A stretch of DNA of 64,000 nucleotides from JAOPZW01 sp963803375. GTDB lineage: Bacteria > Actinomycetota > Thermoleophilia > Solirubrobacterales > Solirubrobacteraceae. The notes under the pieces were generated by a model. The model saw only the letters and a program-made list of their open reading frames with translations. It ran no database searches and had not been told where the DNA came from. The stretch covers positions 13,678 through 77,677 of the forward strand of contig CAWDMB010000010.1 of assembly GCA_963803375.1 (NCBI GenBank). Reading direction: 5' to 3'. This document shows, in pieces, positions 45,094-52,505 of the stretch (position 1 is the first letter of the stretch; each line of letters begins with the position of its first letter). The position numbers and the translations under genes are program-made.

Positions 45094-45461
45094 GCGCCGA
45101 TCTGAGTCCCGTCGCGCTGCCGGGTGCGCCCGGCCAGTCCGAGCTGGACGTGCTCGACGTGCGAGATCGCCTCATCGAGGAGATGCGCGACGTGGTCGTC
45201 GTACAGGTCGTAGACCACGCGGCGGCCCTCGCGGCGACCGACGACGAATCCGAGGTGGCGAAGTAGCCGCAGCTGGTGCGAGACCGCGGAGGGTCCCATC
45301 TCGACGGACTCGGCGAGCTCGTTGACGCTCGAGGCGCCCGCGCGCAGCTGCCCGAGGATGCGCACCCGGCTCGGTGTCGCGAGCGCCTGCATCGTGTCAG
45401 CGACCACGCCGGCGAAGTCGACGTCGAGTTGATCGGCGTTGCGCAGCCGTCCGTGCGCCAT
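45090..45461 (-). CDS. ArsR/SmtB-type metal-sensing repressor (CzrA-like)
   Basis: 123 residues with a winged HTH (SSVNELAESVEMGPSAVSHQ, LRHLGFVVGRREGRRVVYDL). The last helix has Asp88-x-His90, then His101 and His104. This is the exact D-x-H-x10-H-x2-H spacing of the alpha-5 zinc site in CzrA/SmtB. It should repress its own operon and release DNA on binding Zn or Co. A good -10 box and a palindrome lie directly upstream. Confidence 0.92.
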   Translation of the reverse strand: MAHGRLRNADQLDVDFAGVVADTMQALATPSRVRILGQLRAGASSVNELAESVEMGPSAVSHQLRLLRHLGFVVGRREGRRVVYDLYDDHVAHLLDEAISHVEHVQLGLAGRTRQRDGTQIGA

Positions 45462-45469
45462 CGTCCCGG

Positions 45470-45492
45470 ACTATAGCTGCACGACCGTTCAG
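45470..45492 (-). promoter_or_regulatory. Promoter and operator of the arsR-CDF operon
   Basis: On the minus strand TATAGT (45475-45470) is a strong -10 box 8 nt before the ATG, so the mRNA would start at or next to the start codon. An imperfect 7-2-7 palindrome, CTGCACG-AC-CGTTCAG (45477-45492, one mismatch), fills the spacer where the -35 region begins. A bound repressor there would block RNA polymerase. It is the likely ArsR operator. Confidence 0.6.
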
Positions 45493-45496
45493 GTAT

Positions 45497-46165
45497 TCAG
45501 TTACAGCAGCTGTCCCGGCCGCGCCAGCCGTCGCGGCCTTCCTTCAGCGCGATCCCCGCGATCACGAGCGCGGCGATCGGGTCCAGGGACGACAGCCCGA
45601 TTCCGGCGCCCGCGACCGCCACGAGCGCGGTCGCGGCCTGGACTGCACACATGATGTTCTGGACGCCCTCGCCGGCGGTGGCGCCGGACTCCAGCCGCCT
45701 GCCGAGCCTGAGCTTGGCCCAGCCGAGCAGCGGCATCACCACGATCGCGCTGGTCGTCAGCGCGACGGCGAGCACGGTGGTGTCGGTGTCGCCGCCGTTG
45801 ATCAGCTTTCGGATCGCTTCGACGACGAAGTAGGGGGCGAGCAGGAAGAAGCTTGCTGCCACCCATTGCTGGGCGCGCGCCTCGCTTGTTTCAGAGAGCG
45901 CGCGGTGGCCGGTGAAGCGCCAGACGACGATGAGCGAGGCGAGCGCCTCGACGAACGAGCTCGCCGCCCAGGTGACGACGCCGAGGCTGTGCGCCTGAAC
46001 GCCGGCGAGCACACCGACGAACCCTTCGACGCTCATCCAGGCCAGGCTCGCCCACGCGAGCAGCTTGGCCTGGCGGGCGGCGCGCAGCCACGCCGCGCTG
46101 CGCGCGGCCGGCGGGCTGTCGGGCGCCGGCGCCTGCTGGACGACCGGCAGCTCGAAGGTGCTCAT
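45497..46165 (-). CDS. CDF-like (TMEM163-type) cation transporter with altered metal motifs
   Basis: 222 residues from ATG 46165, overlapping the upstream regulator stop (ATGA). About six transmembrane segments show the CDF layout, but the HxxxD positions read differently: SSFVEALASLIVVWRF in the second helix and VQNIMCAVQAA in the fifth. This resembles the divergent TMEM163-like group. The protein ends in Asp-Ser-Cys-Cys-Asn, a possible metal ligand pair. The metal is unknown. It is a separate lineage from the 230-residue CDF protein next door. Confidence 0.75.
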   Translation of the reverse strand: MSTFELPVVQQAPAPDSPPAARSAAWLRAARQAKLLAWASLAWMSVEGFVGVLAGVQAHSLGVVTWAASSFVEALASLIVVWRFTGHRALSETSEARAQQWVAASFFLLAPYFVVEAIRKLINGGDTDTTVLAVALTTSAIVVMPLLGWAKLRLGRRLESGATAGEGVQNIMCAVQAATALVAVAGAGIGLSSLDPIAALVIAGIALKEGRDGWRGRDSCCN

Positions 46166-46356
46166 GCGACCGTCTCTGCGCCGGCGAGGACGGCGTCCAG
46201 GAGGGCGCGTCCGGTGTCGGTGAGACGGTAGCGGACGACCCTGCCGTCGCGGCGGCTCGCGGCCAGCCCGAGCGTGCGCAGCGTGCGCGCGCGGTGGGAG
46301 ACGAGGTTGCCGGCGCGCTCGGTGACCCACGCGGGGTCGCAAACGTCGTCGGACAC
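46162..46356 (-). CDS. N-terminally truncated ArsR (CmtR-like) regulator
   Basis: 64 residues from GTG 46356, matching only the recognition-helix-and-wing half of an ArsR protein: VCDPAWVTERAGNLVSHRAR, then LGLAASRRDGRVVRYRLTD. CmtR-type repressors carry about 35 more residues (helices 1-2) before this point. Here an in-frame TAG lies four codons upstream, where aroE ends. The gene may be a broken repressor kept as the front of the transporter transcript, or a genuine short form. Its stop overlaps the transporter start (ATGA). Confidence 0.6.
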   Translation of the reverse strand: MSDDVCDPAWVTERAGNLVSHRARTLRTLGLAASRRDGRVVRYRLTDTGRALLDAVLAGAETVA

Positions 46357-46365
46357 CCACTCACC

Positions 46366-47151
46366 CTAACGCTCGTTGCAGCATGAACGCGCGGCGCGCG
46401 CCATGACCGCGGCCGGCGCCGGCCGGCCCGTCCAGCGCTCGAAGCTCAACGCGCCCTGGGCGACGAGCAGCTCGACCCCGTCGACGACGCGGCAGCCCGC
46501 CGCCCGCGCGGCGGTCGCGAGCGCGGTGCCGCCGGCGCGATAGGGGAAGTCGACCACGCACGCGAACCCGGCGAGGTCGCCCGCGGCGAGGGGCAGCCTG
46601 TCGCTCGGGCGCAAGCCGAGCGGCGTGCAGTTGACGAGCACCGCGGCCGGCGCCGGCGCGTCGGCGACGGTCGCGCCGAGGTCGCGCGCCACCGCCTCGG
46701 CCCGCGCCCGCGTGCGGTTGAAGACCGCGACGGTGGCGCCTGCGTCGCGGAGAGCGTAGGCCGCGGCGCGCGCCGATCCCCCAGCGCCGAGGACGAGCGC
46801 CGACCGCGGCGGCGGTTCGCCGAGCGCGCGTCGCAGGGCCGGCGCGTCGGTGTTGTCGGCCTCGATCGCCCGACCCGAGAACGTGAGCGTGTTCGCGGCG
46901 CCGATCGCGCGCGCGGCCGGCGAGGCGCGGGTGGCGAGCTCGAGCGCGGCGGCCTTGTGCGGGATCGTCACGTTCGCTCCCCGGAACCCGAGGGCCGGCA
47001 GCGCGCGGACGGTCTCGGCGAACGCCTCGGGCGGCACGGGCAGGAGCTGGTAGCGCCAGCCGTCGAGGCCGGCCGTCCGCAGCGCGGCGTTCTGCATCGC
47101 CGGGGAGCGGCTGTGGGCGACGGGCCAGCCGAGAACCCCGAGCCGCGTCAA
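46366..47151 (-). CDS. aroE: Shikimate dehydrogenase
   Basis: 261 residues from TTG 47151, which overlaps the PPOX stop as TTGA. The substrate site is WPVAHSRSPAMQNAAL, the catalytic Lys is in NVTIPHK, and NTLTF and EADNTDA follow. The NADP Rossmann motif is LVLGAGGSARAAAYAL with FNRTRARAE. It reduces 3-dehydroshikimate to shikimate. It lies upstream of the truncated regulator and downstream of mltG/PPOX. Confidence 0.95.
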   Translation of the reverse strand: MTRLGVLGWPVAHSRSPAMQNAALRTAGLDGWRYQLLPVPPEAFAETVRALPALGFRGANVTIPHKAAALELATRASPAARAIGAANTLTFSGRAIEADNTDAPALRRALGEPPPRSALVLGAGGSARAAAYALRDAGATVAVFNRTRARAEAVARDLGATVADAPAPAAVLVNCTPLGLRPSDRLPLAAGDLAGFACVVDFPYRAGGTALATAARAAGCRVVDGVELLVAQGALSFERWTGRPAPAAVMARAARSCCNER

Positions 47152-47564
47152 GCCCAGGGTCCGACCCCGCCCATCCGCTGCGGCGCGATGCGGACCACGA
47201 TGCCCGGCGGGGGGTCGTCGACGGGGGGAAAGCGCACGCCCTCGCCGAGGTACACGCGCGCCAGGCGCTGCAGGAGCTCGGGGCCGCCGCCCTCGGTGAT
47301 GCGCGCGCGCCCGTGAACGACGAGGTAGTGGCGCAGCCCGATCGCGTTCGTGCCGGCGGCCGCCATCGAGAGCGTCAGGCGCGGGTCGCGGGCGATGTTG
47401 TCGAGCTTGCGCCGTGGGCCGAGCGACGCGAAGGCGATCTCCTCGTCCTCGACCCCGACCCAGACGCAGCTCATCTGGACCGAGCCGTCGGGCTCGATCG
47501 TCGCCAGGTGCGCGAGCTCCCCCGATTCGAGCACCGCTCGCGCCGCGTCGCCGATCGCGGTCAT
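47148..47564 (-). CDS. PPOX-class F420- or flavin-dependent oxidoreductase
   Basis: 138 residues with the split-barrel FMN/F420 fold: ELAHLATIEPDGSVQMSCVW, RRKLDNIARDPRLTLSM and VVHGRARI are typical of the Rv1155-like F420-binding group. The substrate is unknown. It is coupled to aroE by a TTGA overlap and lies 42 nt downstream of mltG. Confidence 0.88.
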   Translation of the reverse strand: MTAIGDAARAVLESGELAHLATIEPDGSVQMSCVWVGVEDEEIAFASLGPRRKLDNIARDPRLTLSMAAAGTNAIGLRHYLVVHGRARITEGGGPELLQRLARVYLGEGVRFPPVDDPPPGIVVRIAPQRMGGVGPWA

Positions 47565-47606
47565 GGCGGGATCCTACGCCCGCCCTCGGCGCCGGGCCCC
47601 CGATCG

Positions 47607-49412
47607 TCAGCAGCGCGAGGGGTCCTTGCCGCCCCGCCGGGCGCGAGCGCGGTCGTAGGCGTCGACGTCGCGCTGGAACCCCGCGTACGTCGAGGAGAAC
47701 GCGTGTGCGCCGTTGCCGCACGGCTTGACGACGTAGTACAGGAAGCGGACCTTCGCGGGGTCGGCGGCCGCCCGCAGCGAGGCGAGTCCGGGGTTGCCGA
47801 TCGGCGTCGGCGGCAGGCCCGTGCGCGTGCGCGTGTTGTAGCGGCCGGTGCGCTCGAGCTCGGACCTCCGCAGCGGCCGGCTCCAGGTGTTCAGGCGGTA
47901 GCGCAGCGTGGCGTCGATCCCGAGCGGGATGTTCTTGCTCAATCGGTTGTAGATGACCGCGCCGATGAGCCGCCGGTCCCGGGGCACGAGCGCCTCGCGC
48001 TCGATCATCGAGGCGATCACGACGACGTCGTAGCGGGAGAGGTTGCGCCGCCGCGCGCGCCGCAGGTCGATGCTCGCGAAGCGCGCCTTGAAGGCGCGCA
48101 GCTGCTCGGCGACGAGCCGCGCGGCCGTCGCGTCGCTGCGCTTGAGCTCGTAGCTCGACGGAAACAGGAAGCCCTCGAGCGAGGCCGTGCCCCGTGGGGC
48201 GCCGAAGGCGCGCGGGTTCAGCGTGGCCGAGCCCCTGGAGGCGGCGAGATAGCTGCCGCGGATGCCGGCGGCGCGGACGCGCGGGGCGACCTCCCGTCGG
48301 CCGGGACCCTCGGGCAGCGTGACGTCCATGACCGCCGCCGCCTTTGGCGCCGTGGTCAGCGCGTCGAGCGCCGCCGCGTAGCTCATGTCCTTCTGCAGCG
48401 TGTAGGTGCCCGAGCGCAGCTTGTCGCGGTCGCCGCGCAGGCGCGCCCGCAGCGCGAAGAAGAAGCCCGAGGACACGACGCCCCGGTCGGCGAGCTGATC
48501 GCCGATCTCCTTGGTCTCTGCGCCCGGCGCGATCCGGACGACGGTCGCGCCCGACCCGTCGCCGTGGAAGGGCTGTAAGAGCAGGACGGCGAACGCGCCG
48601 ACGGCCGCGAAGGCACCGAGCAGGAGGAGCGGCACGAGCCGGCGCGCGAACCGGCCCCGCCGCCGAGGGACGCCGATCTTGCGGTGCGGGGGCATCCCGA
48701 TGGCGCCAGGCTGGGCCTGGTACTCGGCGCGCGAGATGCGCATCGTCCCGATCGGGCGGTCCTCCTCCGGGCCCTGCGGCCGAGGCAGGCGCACGGTTCG
48801 CCGCCCGTCCTGCGGCACGACGTCGAACGGCTCGGTCGGCTGGGAGGCGGTCCCGGACTCCGCGGGCGCCGCGGCCGCGACCGCGGCGGGCTCGGGTGCG
48901 GGCTCGCGGGAGGGCCCGGGCGGGACTGGCTCCGGGTCGGGGTGCGGCTCGATCGGCTCGGGCTCGGGCTCGGGCGGCGTCTCGGCGACCGGCTCGGGCG
49001 GCACCTCGGCGACCGGCTCCGGCGGCACCTCGGCCACCGGCTCCGGCGGCACCTCGGCCACCGGCTCCGGCGGCACCTCGACGACCGGCTCCGGCGACGC
49101 CTCGACGACCGGCTCCGGCGACGCCTCGACGACCGGCTCCGGCGACGCCTCGACGACCGGCTCCGGCGACGCCTCGACGACCGGCTCCGGCGACGCCTCG
49201 ACGACCGGCTCCGGCGACGCCTCGACGACCGGCTCCGGCGACGCCTCGACGACCGACTCGGGCGGCGGCTGCTCGGCGGGGGGCCCCGGCGCCGGGGGCT
49301 GCGGCTCCGGGCGCCCTTCGCGGCGGGCGCGCCGGCGCTCGCGCTCGAGACGCGCGGCCTCGCGCTCCTCGGCCGTCCTCCCCCGGCGACCGTCCCCGCC
49401 GAAGAGCGGCAC
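47607..49412 (-). CDS. mltG: Endolytic murein transglycosylase MltG with Pro-Glu repeat region
   Basis: 601 residues, clearly longer than the usual 330-400. A charged start (residues 1-45) leads into twelve 8-residue repeats (VVEASPEP, later VAEVPPEP) and more Pro/Glu-rich sequence to about 190. One transmembrane helix follows (near 257-280, LVPLLLLGAFAAVGAFAVLL), then the extracytoplasmic LysM-like and YceG domains. The catalytic Glu is in ASMIEREA near 470, followed by GAVIYNRLSKNIPLGIDATL. It cleaves nascent glycan strands. The acidic repeats lie on the cytosolic side. It starts at the ruvX stop (TAGTG). Confidence 0.94.
   Translation of the reverse strand: MPLFGGDGRRGRTAEEREAARLERERRRARREGRPEPQPPAPGPPAEQPPPESVVEASPEPVVEASPEPVVEASPEPVVEASPEPVVEASPEPVVEASPEPVVEASPEPVVEVPPEPVAEVPPEPVAEVPPEPVAEVPPEPVAETPPEPEPEPIEPHPDPEPVPPGPSREPAPEPAAVAAAAPAESGTASQPTEPFDVVPQDGRRTVRLPRPQGPEEDRPIGTMRISRAEYQAQPGAIGMPPHRKIGVPRRRGRFARRLVPLLLLGAFAAVGAFAVLLLQPFHGDGSGATVVRIAPGAETKEIGDQLADRGVVSSGFFFALRARLRGDRDKLRSGTYTLQKDMSYAAALDALTTAPKAAAVMDVTLPEGPGRREVAPRVRAAGIRGSYLAASRGSATLNPRAFGAPRGTASLEGFLFPSSYELKRSDATAARLVAEQLRAFKARFASIDLRRARRRNLSRYDVVVIASMIEREALVPRDRRLIGAVIYNRLSKNIPLGIDATLRYRLNTWSRPLRRSELERTGRYNTRTRTGLPPTPIGNPGLASLRAAADPAKVRFLYYVVKPCGNGAHAFSSTYAGFQRDVDAYDRARARRGGKDPSRC
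48966..49253. repeat. 24-bp tandem repeat inside mltG (12 units)
   Basis: Twelve consecutive 24-bp units encode 8-residue repeats. Seven units coding VVEASPEP are nearly base-identical (for example between 49081 and 49250); four code VVEVPPEP or VAEVPPEP and one codes VAETPPEP. The near identity at synonymous positions points to recent slippage or recombination, and unit number is likely to vary between strains. Confidence 0.93.
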
Positions 49413-49813
49413 TATCCCGCGACCTCGGCGCGATGGCGGGCCAGCCAGTCCTCGAGCAGGACGGCGGCCGCCCGCGAGTCCTCGCTCGTGCGCGGATCAC
49501 CGGTGCGCGCCGCGATCGCGGTCGTGAAGCGCTCGTCGTAGAGCTCGACCGGCACCGCGACGGCCGCCGCGAGGCGCTCGGCGAACGCGCGCACCTCGCG
49601 GGTCTGCGCGGTGTCGGCGCCGCTCAGGCCGAGCGGGAGCCCCACGACGACGCGCGCCGCCTCGCGCTCGCGCACGAGCGCGGCGAGACGCGCGAAGCCC
49701 CGGCGCGTGGCCGGGCGCTCGACCGCGTCGATGGGCGTGGCCAGCGTGCCGGTCGGGTCGCTGAGCGCACAGCCGCAGCAGGCACTGCCGAAGTCCAGCG
49801 CGAGCACGCGCAC
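49412..49813 (-). CDS. ruvX: Holliday junction resolvase-like RuvX (YqgF)
   Basis: 133 residues of RNase H fold: LALDFGSACCGCALSD (first catalytic Asp), VVVGLPLGLSG and YDERFTTAIA match YqgF/RuvX, with a late Asp in SEDSRAAAVLLEDW. By family it is implicated in 16S rRNA 5' maturation and/or Holliday junction resolution. The order alaS-ruvX-mltG-aroE is conserved in actinobacteria. The 103-bp gap to alaS holds no gene that I can support. Confidence 0.93.
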   Translation of the reverse strand: MRVLALDFGSACCGCALSDPTGTLATPIDAVERPATRRGFARLAALVREREAARVVVGLPLGLSGADTAQTREVRAFAERLAAAVAVPVELYDERFTTAIAARTGDPRTSEDSRAAAVLLEDWLARHRAEVAG

Positions 49814-49916
49814 GAACGCTAATGGTTCCTCTCGGCGGCCGTGCGCCGGGCCCCGGCGCCGCGGGCAGGCGCCGGCTGTGCGACGGCGGGCGGTGCGGCG
49901 CCGGCGGCAGCGAGCA

Positions 49917-52505
49917 CTAGTGGAGCGCGGCCGCGATCGCGGCGCGGGCGGCCGCGAGCGCCTCGGGCAGCTTGTCGGGGTCGCGCCCGCCGGCCTGGGC
50001 CATCGTGTCGCGCCCGCCGCCCCCGCCGCCGGTCACCTGCGCCGCCGCGCGCACGACCTCGCCGGCCTTGACGCCACGCTCGACGAGCGTCGGGGTCACC
50101 GCCGCGACGAGGTGCACGCGCCCGTCGACCGCGGTGCCCAGCACGATCGCCGCGCTCTCCCCCAGCCGGCCCTTCACGCGGTCGGCGATGTCCATCAGCG
50201 TCTTGGGGTCGGGCGCCTCGACGACCTCGGCGAGCACGAGCGCGCCGTCGACCTGCGCAGCGCGGGCGGCGAGCGCCCCCGCGTCCGGGCCCGCCGCCGT
50301 CGCCGCGCGGGCCCTGGCCCGGGCCTGCTCGCGCAGCGTCGCGACCGCCTCGACGATCCGCTCGGGCGGCGCGCGCAGCGCGTCGGCGGCCGCGCGCAGG
50401 AGCGCGTCCTCGCGGCGCAGCAGCGCGATGCCCTCGGGCCCGGTGACCGCCTCGATGCGGCGCACGTTCGAGGCGCTCGAGCCCTCCGAGGTGATCTTGA
50501 GCAGGCCGATCTCCGCGGTCGAGCGCACGTGCGTGCCGCCGCAGAGCTCGCGCGAGTAGGAGCCGTCAGCGATCTCGACCATTCGCACGACGTCGCCGTA
50601 CTTCTCGCCGAAGAGCGCCATGGCGCCGAGCCGCTGGGCCTCCGCGAGCGTCGTCGTGATCGGCCGCACGGGGTCGTTGCGGACGATCCACGCGTTGACG
50701 AGGTCCTCGACGTCGCGGCGCTCCTCGTCGGAGAGGCGGTGCGTATGGGAGAAGTCGAAGCGCAGCTTGTCGGGGCCGACGTACGAGCCGGCCTGATGGA
50801 CGTGGTCGCCGAGGCGCCGGCGCAGGGCCGCGTGGAGCAGGTGCGTCGCGGTGTGGTTGGCGGCGGTCGCGTGGCGCGCGTAGGGGTCGACGCGCGCGAC
50901 GACGCGCTCGCCCGGCTCGAGCAGGCCCTCCTCGAGCTCGACGACCAGCGCCTGATCGTCGCCGGCGCGCACGACGGAGGCCACGCGCGCCCGGCAGTCG
51001 CCCCCCTCGCACTCGACGATGCCGGAGTCGGAGATCTGCCCGCCGCCCTCGGCGTAGAACGGCGACTCGGCGAGCTTGACGAAGGTCCGGCCGTCGCGAT
51101 CGGCCACGCCGGCCACGGTGGTGTGCTCGGTGAGGTGCTCGAAACCGGTGAACGTCGTCGGCTCGACGCCGAGGGCGCGTACGACCTCGGCGTCCGCGCC
51201 GACCTTCGCCCGTCCGCCGGCCGCGGCCGAGCGCGCGCGCTGCTCGTCCATGCGGCGCTCGAACTCGTCCTCGCCCGCGAACGGCACGCCGCGCTCGGCG
51301 GCGATCTCGCGCGTGAGCTCGATCGGGAAGCCATAGGTGTCGTGCAGGCGGAACGCGTCGGCGCCGGAGAGCTCGCCCGCGCGCAGGAGCTCGTCGAGCT
51401 GACGCGTGCCCTGCTCGAGCGTGCGCCCGAAGCCCTCCTCCTCCGCGCGCACCCACTTGAGGATCGTGTCCAGGCGCGCCACGAGCTCGGGGTAGGCCCG
51501 GCCCATCGTCGCGACGACGACGTCGACGTAGCGCGGCAGGAACCCCGGCTCGATCGCGATCCGGTGCCCCTGCTGCAGCGCGCGGCGCATGAGCCGGCGC
51601 AGGACGTACCCGCGATCCTCGTTGGAGGGCACGACCCCGTCGGCGATCAGGAAGGCCGTCCCGCGCGCGTGGTCGGCGAGGATCCGCAGCGCGCGCTCGT
51701 CGGGCTCGGGCACGGTCGCCAGCTCCCGACCGAGCGCCATCAGCGGCAGGAACTGGTCGGTCTCGAAGATCGTCGGCACGCCCTGCTGGATCAGCGCCAT
51801 GCGGTTCAGGCCCAGCCCCGTGTCGATGTTGTTGGCCGGCAGCGGCTTGAGGTGGCCGACGGGATCCTGGTCGTACTGCATGAAGACGAGGTTCCAGAAC
51901 TCCAGGAAGCGCTCGTTGTCGCCGCCCGGGAGGTCGTCCTCGGTCCCCCATTCCAGGCCGCGGTCGAGGTAGAGCTCCGAGCACGGCCCGCACGGCCCGG
52001 TCGGCCCGGCCTGCCAGAAGTTCTCCGAGCGCGGCAGCGCGATGATCCGCGAGCGCGGGATCCCCACCGCCTCCCAGGCCGCGATCGCCTCCTCGTCGGG
52101 CCCGAGCCCGAGCTCCTCGTCGCCTTCGAAGACCGAGATCCAGATGTCCTGGGCGTCGAAGCCGAAGCCCTCGAGCGAGAGCTCGAGCGCAAGCTCGACG
52201 GCGCCCTGCTTGAAGTAGTCGCCGACCGAGAAGTTGCCGAGCATCTCGAAGAACGTCAGGTGACGGGTCGTGTTGCCGACGTTCTCGATGTCGACTGTTC
52301 GAAAGCACTTCTGGCAGCTCGTCAGGCGCTGGGTCGGCGGCTGCTCGAGCCCGAGGAAGTACGGCTTGAGCGGCTGCATCCCCGCCGTCGTGAGCAGGAC
52401 GGACGGATCGAAGCTGGCCGGGACGAGCGAGCCCGAGGGCAGCCGCTTGTGGCCGCGCCGCTCGAAGAACGACAGGTACAGCTCGCGGATCTCGTCGGTG
52501 CTCAC
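49917..52505 (-). CDS. alaS: Alanyl-tRNA synthetase
   Basis: 862 residues from GTG 52505, which overlaps the mnmA stop (GTGA). The class-II core starts ELYLSFFERRGHKRLPSGSL and includes FRTVDIENVGNTTRHLTFFE. The editing domain has HTATHLLHAALR and the zinc Cys/His in CGGTHVRST, and the C-terminal DHHA1-type domain ends in GGGGGGRDTMAQAGG. It charges tRNA-Ala and clears mischarged Ser or Gly. Confidence 0.98.
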   Translation of the reverse strand: MSTDEIRELYLSFFERRGHKRLPSGSLVPASFDPSVLLTTAGMQPLKPYFLGLEQPPTQRLTSCQKCFRTVDIENVGNTTRHLTFFEMLGNFSVGDYFKQGAVELALELSLEGFGFDAQDIWISVFEGDEELGLGPDEEAIAAWEAVGIPRSRIIALPRSENFWQAGPTGPCGPCSELYLDRGLEWGTEDDLPGGDNERFLEFWNLVFMQYDQDPVGHLKPLPANNIDTGLGLNRMALIQQGVPTIFETDQFLPLMALGRELATVPEPDERALRILADHARGTAFLIADGVVPSNEDRGYVLRRLMRRALQQGHRIAIEPGFLPRYVDVVVATMGRAYPELVARLDTILKWVRAEEEGFGRTLEQGTRQLDELLRAGELSGADAFRLHDTYGFPIELTREIAAERGVPFAGEDEFERRMDEQRARSAAAGGRAKVGADAEVVRALGVEPTTFTGFEHLTEHTTVAGVADRDGRTFVKLAESPFYAEGGGQISDSGIVECEGGDCRARVASVVRAGDDQALVVELEEGLLEPGERVVARVDPYARHATAANHTATHLLHAALRRRLGDHVHQAGSYVGPDKLRFDFSHTHRLSDEERRDVEDLVNAWIVRNDPVRPITTTLAEAQRLGAMALFGEKYGDVVRMVEIADGSYSRELCGGTHVRSTAEIGLLKITSEGSSASNVRRIEAVTGPEGIALLRREDALLRAAADALRAPPERIVEAVATLREQARARARAATAAGPDAGALAARAAQVDGALVLAEVVEAPDPKTLMDIADRVKGRLGESAAIVLGTAVDGRVHLVAAVTPTLVERGVKAGEVVRAAAQVTGGGGGGRDTMAQAGGRDPDKLPEALAAARAAIAAALH

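Noticed and set aside
48966..49253. Regular repeat that could be mistaken for a CRISPR array
   Set aside because: Units are contiguous 24-bp repeats without spacers, in frame inside mltG, and encode VVEASPEP-type octapeptides.
46366..49500. Single giant minus-strand ORF through aroE, PPOX and mltG
   Set aside because: Only its last 261 codons (aroE) carry homology; the rest is the alternate frame of mltG and PPOX.
49814..49916. Search for a small RNA or promoter in the ruvX-alaS gap
   Set aside because: Only GC-rich sequence without a clear hairpin-plus-T tract or -10 box was seen.
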